Below the pieces are notes generated by a model. That model was not told where the DNA came from and did not search any database. It saw only the letters and a list, made by a program, of their open reading frames with translations. Shown here one piece after another: positions 42,060 to 51,783 of a stretch of DNA of 64,000 bases. The position numbers and the translations under genes are program-made. The number at the start of each line of letters is the position of its first letter. The first letter of the stretch is position 1. The stretch is taken from positions 1 to 64,000 of the forward strand of contig QFOD01000007.1 in assembly GCA_003241055.1 (NCBI GenBank), read 5' to 3'. Source of the DNA: Roseateles depolymerans (GTDB taxonomy: Bacteria > Pseudomonadota > Gammaproteobacteria > Burkholderiales > Burkholderiaceae_C).

Positions 42060-42916
42060 AAACCGAGCTGCTGCTGGCGGCCGCGCTGCTCAGCGGCACG
42101 ACGCAGGCGGCGCTGGTGGAGCAGCAGGCCGAGCTGCCGGTGCAGGTGAGCGACGCCTACGGCAAGGCCATCACGCAGAACATCCGCGTGACGCTGTTCT
42201 TCGACGACACCACGGCCGCGCCGCGCCCCGTGCTGCTGCTCAACCACGGCCGTGCGCCCGATGCCGAGGGCCGCGCCGCGCTGGGCCGGGCCCGCTTCGT
42301 GGCCGCCTCGCGCTGGTTCGCCGCGCGCGGCTTTCTGGTGGCCCTGCCGACCCGCATCGGCTATGGCGAGAGCGGCGGCGAGGACATCGAGGACAGCGGC
42401 GCCTGCGAGCACAAGCACTTCGTCCCCGGCTTTGCTGCGGCCGCCCAGCAAGGCCTGACCCTGCTCGCCTGGCTGAGGGCGCGGCCCGACGCACGCAGCG
42501 ATCGCACCGTGCTGCTGGGGCAGTCCTACGGTGGCGCCACCACGGTGGCGCTGGCCGCGCAAAACCCGCCCGGCGTGGTGGCCGCCATCAACTTCGCCGG
42601 TGGCAGCGGCGGCAACCCCAAGACCCAGCCCGGCCGCCCCTGCGCACCTCAGCGGCTGGAGCGGGTCTACGCCGACTACGGCCGCAGTGCCCGTGTGCCC
42701 TCGTTGTGGGTCTACACCGAAAACGACCTCTACTTTGGCGCCCGTTACCCGCGCGACTGGGCCCAGGCCTACCGCGAGGCTGGCGCGCCCGTGGAATTCG
42801 TGCAGCTCCCGCCCCATGGCGACGACGGCCACCAGCTGTTCGCCCGCTTCCCGCAGGTCTGGCAGCCGGTGGTGGCCGACTTCCTGCGTCGCCAGGGTTT
42901 TGACATCAAGGATTGA
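42056..42916 (+). CDS. exported alpha/beta hydrolase (dienelactone hydrolase-like)
   Basis: A 286-residue protein with an N-terminal signal peptide (LLLAAALLSGTTQAAL). The hydrolase core has the oxyanion region LLLNHGRAP, the nucleophile in LLGQSYGGATTVAL, an acid in VYTENDLYFG and a base in PHGDDGHQLF. Cysteines in GACEHKHF and GRPCAPQ could form a periplasmic disulfide. Overlaps the acetyltransferase by 4 bases and precedes liuC by one base. Its place in a leucine catabolic operon has no obvious biochemical reason. Confidence 0.82.
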   Translation: MKTELLLAAALLSGTTQAALVEQQAELPVQVSDAYGKAITQNIRVTLFFDDTTAAPRPVLLLNHGRAPDAEGRAALGRARFVAASRWFAARGFLVALPTRIGYGESGGEDIEDSGACEHKHFVPGFAAAAQQGLTLLAWLRARPDARSDRTVLLGQSYGGATTVALAAQNPPGVVAAINFAGGSGGNPKTQPGRPCAPQRLERVYADYGRSARVPSLWVYTENDLYFGARYPRDWAQAYREAGAPVEFVQLPPHGDDGHQLFARFPQVWQPVVADFLRRQGFDIKD

Positions 42917-42917
42917 C

Positions 42918-43697
42918 ATGAGCACCGCCCTGAACATCGCGCTCGACGGCCCCGTCGCCCGCGTCACGCTGAACCGCCCCAAGGTGCGCAATGCCTTCAA
43001 CGAAGGCCTGATCGCCGAGCTGACCGAGGCCTTCACCTCGCTGGGCGCACGCCCCGAGCTGCGCGCCATCGTGCTGGCCGCTGCAGGAAAGGCCTTCTGC
43101 GCCGGCGCCGACCTGAACTGGATGCAGGCCATGGCGGGCTATAGCTGGGACGAGAACCACGCGGACGCCACGCGCCTGGCCGACATGCTGTGGGCGATCT
43201 ACAGCTGCCCGGTGCCGGTGATCGCGCGCGTGCAGGGCGATGTCTACGCCGGCGGCGTGGGCCTGGTGGCCTGCTGCGACCTCGTAGTGGCGGTGGAAGG
43301 GGCCGGGTTTTGCCTCAGCGAGGCCAAGCTGGGCCTGCTGCCGGCCACCATTGGCCCCTACGTGGTGCGCTCTTTAGGCGAACAGGCCTCGCGGCGCTAC
43401 TTCGTGACGGCCGAGCGCTTCAGCGCCACCGAGGCCCACCGCCTGGGCCTGGTGCATGAGCTGGCACCCGCCGAGACCCTGGATGAGCGGGTGGACGCGC
43501 TGGTGGCGACAATCACGGCCAACGGCCCTGCGGCGGTGCGCGCCTGCAAGCAGCTCGTGAAGGACGTGGCCCATGCGCCCCTGACCCCCGCGCTGCGCGA
43601 CGACACCGCCCGCCGCATCGCCGACATCCGCGCCAGCGCCGAGGGGCGCGCGGGCGTGCAGAGCTTTCTGAACAAGACCCCGGTTCCCTGGTTGTGA
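42918..43697 (+). CDS. liuC: methylglutaconyl-CoA hydratase (enoyl-CoA hydratase family)
   Basis: A 259-residue crotonase. The oxyanion and active-site regions are AAAGKAFCAGADLNWMQAM and VQGDVYAGGVGLVACCDLVVA, and the SEAKLGLLPATIGPYVVRSLG segment is a good match to LiuC-type hydratases, which turn 3-methylglutaconyl-CoA into HMG-CoA. Lying between mccB and mccA/HMG-CoA lyase supports this. Its stop overlaps the GTG start of bioA. Confidence 0.9.
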   Translation: MSTALNIALDGPVARVTLNRPKVRNAFNEGLIAELTEAFTSLGARPELRAIVLAAAGKAFCAGADLNWMQAMAGYSWDENHADATRLADMLWAIYSCPVPVIARVQGDVYAGGVGLVACCDLVVAVEGAGFCLSEAKLGLLPATIGPYVVRSLGEQASRRYFVTAERFSATEAHRLGLVHELAPAETLDERVDALVATITANGPAAVRACKQLVKDVAHAPLTPALRDDTARRIADIRASAEGRAGVQSFLNKTPVPWL

Positions 43698-45067
43698 CTC
43701 TCTCTTCCGACTGGGCCGCGCGAAGCCGCGCGGCCGTCTGGCACCCCTGCACGCAGATGGCGCGCCTGGATGCGGTGCCGCCCCTGCCCATTGCGCGCGG
43801 CGAGGGCCCGTGGCTCATAGCTCCCGACGGCCGCCGCTATTTCGATGCCAACTCGTCCTGGTGGGTCAACCTGCTGGGCCACAGCGACAAGCCGCTGCAC
43901 GACGCGATCAAGCGCCAGCTCGACACCCTGCCCCACGTGATGCTGGCCGGCTGCACGCACGAGCCGGCCGTGGTTCTCGCCGAGCGGCTGTCGGCCCGCA
44001 CCGGCGGCGCGCTGGGCCACGCCTTCTTCGGCAGCGACGGCGCCAGTGCGGTGGAGATCGCGCTGAAGCAGAGCTTTCACAGCTGGAAGAACCGCGGCCA
44101 GCCGGAGAAGCGCGAGTTCGTGTGCCTGAAGAACAGCTACCACGGCGAGACGCTGGGGGCCTTGAGCGTGACCGACGTGCAGGTGTTCCGCGACGCCTAC
44201 GACCCGCTGCTGATGCGCGCCCACATCGTGCCCTCGCCCGACGCGCGGCTGGGCAACGAGGCCGAGGCGCTGGCCGCGATGCGCGCGCTGCTGGCCGAAC
44301 GCCATGGGCAGATCGCCTGCGTGATCGTCGAGCCCTTGATCCAGGGCGCGGCCGGCATGGTGATGTATTCGCCCGACTACCTGCGCGGCCTGCGCGCGCT
44401 GACCCGCGAGTTCGGCGTGCACCTGATCGCCGATGAAATTGCCGTGGGCTGCGGCCGCACCGGCACCTTCTTCGCTTGGGAACAAGCACTGGCCAGCGCC
44501 GGGCCGCCCCAAGCTGGCCGCGCCCCCTCGGGGGGCAGCTCGGGTACCCCCGAGCGTGGGGGCTCACAGTCCCAGTGGCCCGACTTCGTGCTGCTGTCCA
44601 AGGGCATCACCGGCGGCACCATGGCGCTGTCCATCGTGCTGACCACGGATGACGTGTTCCAGGCCTTCTGGAGCGAGGACGTGACCCGCGGCTTCCTGCA
44701 TTCGCACAGCTACACCGGCAACCCGCTGGCCTGTGCCGCGGCCAACGCCATCCTGGACCGCTTCGACGCCGGCCTGCTGGACGACACCCGCGTCCAGGCC
44801 CAGCGCCTGGGCGACGCCTTCGCGCCGCTGGCCGCCCACCCGCGGGTGCAGCACCTGCGCCAGCGCGGCATGATCCTGGCCTTCGATGTGGCCGACGCGC
44901 CGCCGCGCTTCGCCGAGCGCTTCCACCTGGCGGCCCGCGCCCACGAGCTGCTGATCCGACCGATCGGCAGTACCGTCTACCTGATGCCTCCCTATTTGAT
45001 CGACGACGCGACCGCCGCCTTCCTGGCCGGCGCCGTGACGGCGACGTTGAACGATGTCCTTGCTTGA
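43694..45067 (+). CDS. bioA: adenosylmethionine-8-amino-7-oxononanoate aminotransferase, with internal insertion
   Basis: A 457-residue PLP enzyme transferring the amino group of SAM to KAPA to form DAPA. Key regions: WHPCTQM start, GSDGASAVEIALK, KNSYHGETLGALSVTD, D247 in LIADEIAVGCGRTG, and the PLP lysine in LLSKGITGG (about 303). Residues about 271-293 (a Pro/Gly/Ser-rich run after WEQALASAG) have no counterpart in the family and come from a palindromic repeat inserted in frame. The start is GTG, overlapping the liuC stop (GTGA). BioF starts 14 bases before its end. Confidence 0.95.
   Translation: MTLSSDWAARSRAAVWHPCTQMARLDAVPPLPIARGEGPWLIAPDGRRYFDANSSWWVNLLGHSDKPLHDAIKRQLDTLPHVMLAGCTHEPAVVLAERLSARTGGALGHAFFGSDGASAVEIALKQSFHSWKNRGQPEKREFVCLKNSYHGETLGALSVTDVQVFRDAYDPLLMRAHIVPSPDARLGNEAEALAAMRALLAERHGQIACVIVEPLIQGAAGMVMYSPDYLRGLRALTREFGVHLIADEIAVGCGRTGTFFAWEQALASAGPPQAGRAPSGGSSGTPERGGSQSQWPDFVLLSKGITGGTMALSIVLTTDDVFQAFWSEDVTRGFLHSHSYTGNPLACAAANAILDRFDAGLLDDTRVQAQRLGDAFAPLAAHPRVQHLRQRGMILAFDVADAPPRFAERFHLAARAHELLIRPIGSTVYLMPPYLIDDATAAFLAGAVTATLNDVLA
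44502..44571. repeat. REP-like palindromic repeat inserted in frame inside bioA
   Basis: A G+C-rich block with two adjacent hairpins: GCCCCC-TCG-GGGGGC (44522-44536) and CTCGGG-TACC-CCCGAG (44539-44554). It encodes the extra residues 271-293 of BioA. It resembles short extragenic repeats seen in Comamonadaceae and relatives; here it sits inside a gene without breaking the frame. Confidence 0.7.
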
Positions 45068-46268
45068 TCACCTGCAGGCCAAACTCGACGCGATCGCGTC
45101 GCAGAGCCTGACCCGCACGCCGCGCGTGGCCGACACCGGCACCGCGCCCCGCCAGACCCTCAACGGCCGCGAGCTGCTGATGTTCTGCGCCAACGACTAC
45201 CTGGGCCTGGCCGCCGAGCCGGCCATCGCCGACGCGCTGGCCGAGGGCGCACGCCGCTGGGGGGGCGGCTCCGGCGCGTCGCCGCTGGTCAGCGGCCACA
45301 GCGCCGCCCACCATGCGGTGACGGACACGCTGGCGCGCTGGTTCCAACCCCACATCCCGCAGGCCCGCGCTTTAGGCTTTTGCACCGGCTACATGGCCAA
45401 TCTGGCGGTGGTCACCGCGCTGGGCGACGAGCACACCGAGCTGTTCTCCGAGCAGCTCAACCATGCGTCGCTGATCGACGCGGCCCGACTGGCCAAGGCC
45501 CGCGTCACACGCTACCCGCATGGCGACCTGGCCGCGCTGCGCGAGGCGCTGGCGGCCAGCACGGCCAAGGTGCGCGTCATCGTCAGCGACGCGGTGTTCA
45601 GCATGGACGGCGTGCTCGCCCCCGTGCCCGAGCTGCTGGCGCTGGCCGAGGCCTTCGACGCCTGGCTGATCGTGGACGACGCCCACGGCTTCGGCGTGCT
45701 GGGCGACACCGGCCGCGGCACGCTGGAGCACTTCGGGCTGAACAGCGAGCGCCTCATCCTGGTGGGCACGCTGGGCAAGGCCGCGGGCCTGGCCGGCGCC
45801 TTCGTGGTGGCCCACGCCACCATCGTGGACTACCTGGTGCAGGCGGCGCGCAACTTCATCTTCTCCACCGCGTCGCCGCCCGCCATAGAGCACGCGCTGC
45901 TGACCAGCCTGGCGCTGATTGACGGCCCCGTGGGCGCCCAGCGCCGCGCACAGTGGCGCCGCCTGCTGGACCAGCTGCGCGCCGGCCTGCTGGCCCTGGT
46001 GGCCCGCCACCCGGGCCTGGGCTGGCAGGTTCCCGAGGTGGCCACGCCGATACAGCCGCTGATCATTGGGGGCAACGCCGAGGTGATGGCGCTGGCCGCG
46101 CGCCTGGAGGCCGACGGCATACGCGTGCCCGGCATACGCCCACCCACGGTGGCCGCCGGCACCGCGCGGCTGCGCATCACGCTGTGCGGCACCCACACCG
46201 AGGCCGATGTGCAGCAGCTGCTGGACGCGCTGGAGGCGGCGGCCACCGAGCTGGAGGCCCGCGCATGA
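45054..46268 (+). CDS. bioF: 8-amino-7-oxononanoate synthase
   Basis: A 404-residue PLP enzyme joining pimeloyl-CoA/ACP and alanine to form KAPA. Motifs: LMFCANDYLGLA, GSGASPLVSGHSAAHHAVTD, DDAHGFGVLGDTGRGTLEHF, and the PLP lysine in LVGTLGKAAGLAGAF (about 242). It overlaps bioA by 14 bases and bioD by 4, so translation is coupled along the operon. Confidence 0.95.
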   Translation: MSLLDHLQAKLDAIASQSLTRTPRVADTGTAPRQTLNGRELLMFCANDYLGLAAEPAIADALAEGARRWGGGSGASPLVSGHSAAHHAVTDTLARWFQPHIPQARALGFCTGYMANLAVVTALGDEHTELFSEQLNHASLIDAARLAKARVTRYPHGDLAALREALAASTAKVRVIVSDAVFSMDGVLAPVPELLALAEAFDAWLIVDDAHGFGVLGDTGRGTLEHFGLNSERLILVGTLGKAAGLAGAFVVAHATIVDYLVQAARNFIFSTASPPAIEHALLTSLALIDGPVGAQRRAQWRRLLDQLRAGLLALVARHPGLGWQVPEVATPIQPLIIGGNAEVMALAARLEADGIRVPGIRPPTVAAGTARLRITLCGTHTEADVQQLLDALEAAATELEARA

Positions 46269-46954
46269 AGGGCTTCTTCATCACCGGCACCGACACCGAG
46301 ATCGGCAAGACCTTCTGCACCGCCGCGCTGACCCACGCCTTCACGGCGCTGGGCCGGCGCGTGGCGCCCATCAAGTCGCTGGCCGCCGGCCAGGAGCTGG
46401 TGGACGGCCGCTGGATCAACGAGGACGTGCAGACCCTGCTGGCCGCGCAAAGCCTGGGACTGAGCGACACCCAGGTCGGCCCGCTGCAGTTCCGCGAGCC
46501 CTGCGCGCCCCATATCGCCGCGCGGCTGGAGGGCCGCCGCATCGAACGCGAGCCGCTGCTGGCCGCCATTCGCGCCAGTGCCGATTCGGGCGACCTGGCG
46601 CTGGTGGAGGGCGTGGGCGGGTTTCGCGTGCCGCTGACGCCGGAATGGGACACGGCCGACCTGGCGGTGGACCTGGGCCTGCCGGTCATCCTGGTCGTGG
46701 GCATGCGCCTGGGCTGCATCAACCACGCGCTGCTGACGGCTGAAGCCGTGCGCGCCCGCGGCCTGCGCCTGGCCGCCTGGGTCGCCAACACCGTAGAAGC
46801 CGGTCAGCCTCATGTCACCGACAATCTGCAAGCTCTGCAGTCCGGGCTGGGCGTGCCCTGTCTGGGGCATCTGCCCCGCTACTCCCGCCCTGCAGACCCG
46901 CGGCAGGCCGCCGCGCAACTGAATTCCAGCGCCCTGAGCGCTCTTCTCGCATGA
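46265..46954 (+). CDS. bioD: dethiobiotin synthetase
   Basis: A 229-residue P-loop enzyme closing the ureido ring of dethiobiotin with CO2 and ATP. The nucleotide loop is GTDTEIGKT (8-16), then VAPIKSLAAGQE, LREPCAPHIAA-like QFREPCAPHIAARLEG, and VEGVGGFRVPL. It starts at 46265 overlapping bioF (ATGA) and overlaps bioB by 4 bases. Confidence 0.95.
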   Translation: MKGFFITGTDTEIGKTFCTAALTHAFTALGRRVAPIKSLAAGQELVDGRWINEDVQTLLAAQSLGLSDTQVGPLQFREPCAPHIAARLEGRRIEREPLLAAIRASADSGDLALVEGVGGFRVPLTPEWDTADLAVDLGLPVILVVGMRLGCINHALLTAEAVRARGLRLAAWVANTVEAGQPHVTDNLQALQSGLGVPCLGHLPRYSRPADPRQAAAQLNSSALSALLA

Positions 46955-48012
46955 ACCAGATCCTGACCCGCACCCCCACCACCGACGCCGACCGCCGCCA
47001 GGCCAAGCCCTGGACCGTGGACGAGGTGGCGGCCCTGTTCGAGCTGCCGTTCAACGACCTGCTGTTCCGTGCGCAGACCGTGCATCGCGAGCACTTCGAC
47101 CCCAACGCCATCCAGCTCTCCACGCTGCTGTCCATCAAGACCGGCGGCTGCGAGGAAGACTGCAAGTACTGCCCGCAGTCGGCCCACTTCGACACCGGCC
47201 TCAAGGCCGAGAAGCTGCTGCCGCTGACCGAGGTGATGGAAGCCGCCCGCGCGGCCAAGGCCAGCGGTGCCACGCGCTTCTGCATGGGCGCGGCCTGGCG
47301 CAGTCCCAAGCCCCGCCACATCGAGCAGATCGGCGAGATGATTTCCGAGGTCAAGGCGCTTGGCCTGGAAACCTGCCTGACCGCCGGCATGCTGGAAGAA
47401 GGCCAGGCCGAGCAGCTCAAGAGCGCGGGCCTGGACTACTACAACCACAACCTCGACACCGCGCCCGAGTTCTACGGCCAGATCATCACGACGCGCACCT
47501 ACCAGGACCGCCTGGACACGCTGGAGCGCGTGCGCCAGCAGGGCATGAAGGTGTGCTCGGGCGGCATCGTCGGCATGGGCGAAACGCGCCGCCAGCGCGC
47601 CGGCCTGATCGTGCAGCTGGCCAACCTGAACCCCTACCCCGAGAGCGTGCCCATCAACAACCTGGTGCAGGTGGAAGGCACGCCGCTGGCCGGCACGGCC
47701 GAGCTGGACCCGCTGGAGTTCATCCGCACCATCGCGGTGGCCCGCATCACCATGCCGCGCGCCATGGTGCGCCTGTCCGCCGGCCGCGAGCAGATGCCCG
47801 AGACCATGCAGGCGCTGTGCTTCATGGCCGGCGCCAACAGCATGTTCTACGGCGACCGTCTGCTGACCACCAGCAACCCGCAGGCCGAGAAGGACCGCAA
47901 TCTGCTGGACCGCCTGGGCATGCGCTGCGCAACCGAGGCCGATCTGGCGGACACCAGCAAGGAAGCCAAGTTCCGGCTGACCTCGCCGGGCGAGGCTTGC
48001 TCGGCGCACTGA
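46951..48012 (+). CDS. bioB: biotin synthase
   Basis: A 353-residue radical SAM enzyme that inserts sulfur into dethiobiotin. The 4Fe-4S cysteines are C67, C71 and C74 (GGCEEDCKYCPQ). Further conserved regions are FCMGAAWRSPK, GLDYYNHNLDT and SGGIVGMGE, plus the arginine of RITMPRAMVRLSAGRE near the 2Fe-2S cluster. Last gene of bioAFDB. About 860 bases of non-coding repeat sequence follow before mccA. Confidence 0.97.
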   Translation: MNQILTRTPTTDADRRQAKPWTVDEVAALFELPFNDLLFRAQTVHREHFDPNAIQLSTLLSIKTGGCEEDCKYCPQSAHFDTGLKAEKLLPLTEVMEAARAAKASGATRFCMGAAWRSPKPRHIEQIGEMISEVKALGLETCLTAGMLEEGQAEQLKSAGLDYYNHNLDTAPEFYGQIITTRTYQDRLDTLERVRQQGMKVCSGGIVGMGETRRQRAGLIVQLANLNPYPESVPINNLVQVEGTPLAGTAELDPLEFIRTIAVARITMPRAMVRLSAGREQMPETMQALCFMAGANSMFYGDRLLTTSNPQAEKDRNLLDRLGMRCATEADLADTSKEAKFRLTSPGEACSAH

Positions 48013-48114
48013 GCACCGGATGGCATGGACGCCTTCCTGTCGCTGGATGACGATACGGATTGCGTCCTGGCGGCGCCGTGGGAGAGCTTGGCCCCCGCCC
48101 GGGTCTCCGTCCCC

Positions 48115-48678
48115 ATGCCGGGAGTTCGCCCCGGCGGGCGACCTACTTTCTTGTCCCGACAAGAAAGTAGGCAAAGAAGCGGCCCCTGTTCCGCCGCCCC
48201 TCGCTGCGCGAGGGGTTCCCTGCGCTTCTCGGTCGCCGAGGCCGCGGCCAACTCGCTGCGCTCACTGCGTTCACTCCGCTCAAACAGGGGCCGCGAGTCA
48301 GTTCTTGAAGCGTGCTGCGCACGCGCCTCGGCGCCCTGTGATGCTCGGCGGCTCCAAAGGGGACGCCCGCAACAGCCCAACAGCCAAGGCAAAACGCGTC
48401 AGTCGTTCCGCTCGGACTGTTCCTTCACTCCCCCTTTAGCCCCGCTGAGGAGCGCAGGACCTCAAGCCCGTGCGCGCAGCGCACCTCAAGCACTGACTCG
48501 CGACGCTTGTCTGAGCGTAGTGAGCCTCGCGAACGAAGCGAGTTCGGCGCGGGGCTTGAGGGCCGAGCACCGCAAGGCACCCCAAGCAACGCGAGGGGCG
48601 GGGCGGTCGGGGGCGACTCTTTGCCTACTTTCTGGTCGCTCAGAAAGTAGGTCGCCCGCCGGGGCGAACTCCCGGCAT
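48115..48678. repeat. long inverted-repeat element (about 560 bp)
   Basis: The outer arms, about 70 bases each (48115-48186 and 48607-48678), are nearly identical when one is reverse-complemented, from ATGCCGGGAGTTCGCC through GGCGGGCGACC and CCTACTTTCT to GGCAAAGA. Each arm holds its own hairpin: 14-bp stem at 48142-48171 (CCTACTTTCTTGTC), 11-bp stem at 48624-48651. The centre has no transposase and many short palindromes. It may be a non-autonomous mobile element or a large REP-type repeat. Confidence 0.75.
48142..48171. terminator. strong hairpin downstream of bioB
   Basis: CCTACTTTCTTGTC pairs perfectly with GACAAGAAAGTAGG across a 2-base loop. No T-run follows, but a stem of this strength 130 bases after bioB can end or attenuate transcription in either direction. 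Confidence 0.4.
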
Positions 48679-48746
48679 CGGGCATAGGCAATACCCAGCT
48701 GAGGCCCGACAACAACTAAAGGTTCACGAGACCGGAGACAAGAGCC

Positions 48747-48870
48747 ATGTTCAAGAAGATCCTCATCGCCAACCGGGGTGCTCGCGCCGCAGGCGCGGTC
48801 GCGCAAGCGACAAATTGCATGCCGGCCGGCGCAGCCGGCCAGGCAGGCGAGTTCACCCCGGGAGCCCGCC

Positions 48871-48878
<8 letters not shown>
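48747..48878 (+). pseudogene. duplicated mccA 5' end giving a 43-codon leader ORF
   Basis: Bases 48747-48780 repeat the first 34 bases of mccA (48871-48904) with two mismatches, including the start codon (ATG versus GTG). The copy encodes MFKKILIANRG and then diverges. It is 124 bases upstream, so it is out of phase with mccA and stops at a TAA (48876-48878) that overlaps the mccA start. It has its own GGAG-type ribosome site. It could be a scar of a duplication or act as a translated leader that tunes mccA translation. Confidence 0.65.
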
Positions 48879-50865
<1,987 letters not shown>

Positions 50866-50867
50866 AC

Positions 50868-51776
50868 ATGACGCTTCCCTCGCACGTCAAGATCCTCGAT
50901 GTCGGCCCGCGCGACGGGCTGCAGAACGAGAAGGCCAATGTCTCCACCGAGCACAAGGCGCAGCTGGTCGCGATGCTGCAGAACGCCGGGCTCAAGGAGA
51001 TCGAGGTCACCAGCTTCGTGTCACCGAAGTGGGTGCCGCAGATGGGCGACAACACGGCGGTGATGGCGGCCATCGTGCGCCAGCCGGGTGTGCGCTATTC
51101 GGTGCTGGTGCCCAACCTCAAGGGGCTGGAGCCGGCACTGGCGTCCCGGCCCGACGAGATCCTGGTGTTCACCGCGGCCAGCGAGGCCTTCACGCAGAAG
51201 AACATCAACTGCTCCATCGCCGAGAGCCTGGAGCGCTTCGCACCCGTCATAGCAGGCGCGCACGCGGCCGGCGTGAAGGTGCGCGCGGCACTGTCCTGCG
51301 CTTTGGGTTGCCCGTATGAAGGCGAGATCAGCCCGGACCAGGTCGAGGCGGTGGTGAAGCCGCTGCGCGCGCTGGGCGTGGATGCCATCGACATTGCCGA
51401 CACCATCGGCGTGGGCACACCGCGCAAGGTGCAGGCCGCGATGGAACGAGCGCTGAAGCATTTCCCTCTCCAAGAGGTGTCGGGCCACTTCCACGACACC
51501 TACGGCCAGGCGCTCACCAACATCTACGCCAGCCTGGAGCTGGGCGTGCACAGCTTCCACGCCAGCGTGGCCGGGCTGGGCGGCTGCCCCTATGCCAAGG
51601 GCGCGACCGGCAATGTCGCGACCGAGGACGTGGTCTTCATGCTCAACGGCTTGGGGCTGGAAACCGGCATAGCCCTCGACCAACTGGTCGACGCCGGCGC
51701 CTTCATCTCCGGCGTGCTGGGCCGCGAGCCGGTGTCGCGCGTGGCCCGCGCTGTGCTGGCCAAGCGCGCGGGCTGA
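50868..51776 (+). CDS. liuE: hydroxymethylglutaryl-CoA lyase
   Basis: A 302-residue TIM-barrel lyase that splits HMG-CoA into acetyl-CoA and acetoacetate, the last leucine step. KILDVGPRDGLQNEK carries the catalytic Arg/Asp region, EVSGHFHDTYGQAL the metal-binding histidines, and GLGGCPYAKGATGNVATEDV the active-site cysteine. It starts 2 bases after mccA. Also called mvaB/hmgL. Confidence 0.96.
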   Translation: MTLPSHVKILDVGPRDGLQNEKANVSTEHKAQLVAMLQNAGLKEIEVTSFVSPKWVPQMGDNTAVMAAIVRQPGVRYSVLVPNLKGLEPALASRPDEILVFTAASEAFTQKNINCSIAESLERFAPVIAGAHAAGVKVRAALSCALGCPYEGEISPDQVEAVVKPLRALGVDAIDIADTIGVGTPRKVQAAMERALKHFPLQEVSGHFHDTYGQALTNIYASLELGVHSFHASVAGLGGCPYAKGATGNVATEDVVFMLNGLGLETGIALDQLVDAGAFISGVLGREPVSRVARAVLAKRAG

Positions 51777-51783
51777 GCCGGGC

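Larger units (their letters stand above)
48013..48746. other. non-coding stretch filled by an inverted-repeat element
   Basis: The 734 bases after bioB contain no convincing gene. The first 100 bases have a short open frame (MDAFLSLDDD...) that runs into the repeat and may be a remnant. Bases 48115-48678 form a large inverted repeat. The last 70 bases lead to a duplicated mccA start. Confidence 0.7.

Noticed and set aside
48025..48687. A 220-codon plus-strand frame between bioB and mccA
   Set aside because: After the first 30 codons it translates the inverted-repeat element, whose two arms give unrelated peptides; no ribosome site. At most the first codons are a gene remnant.
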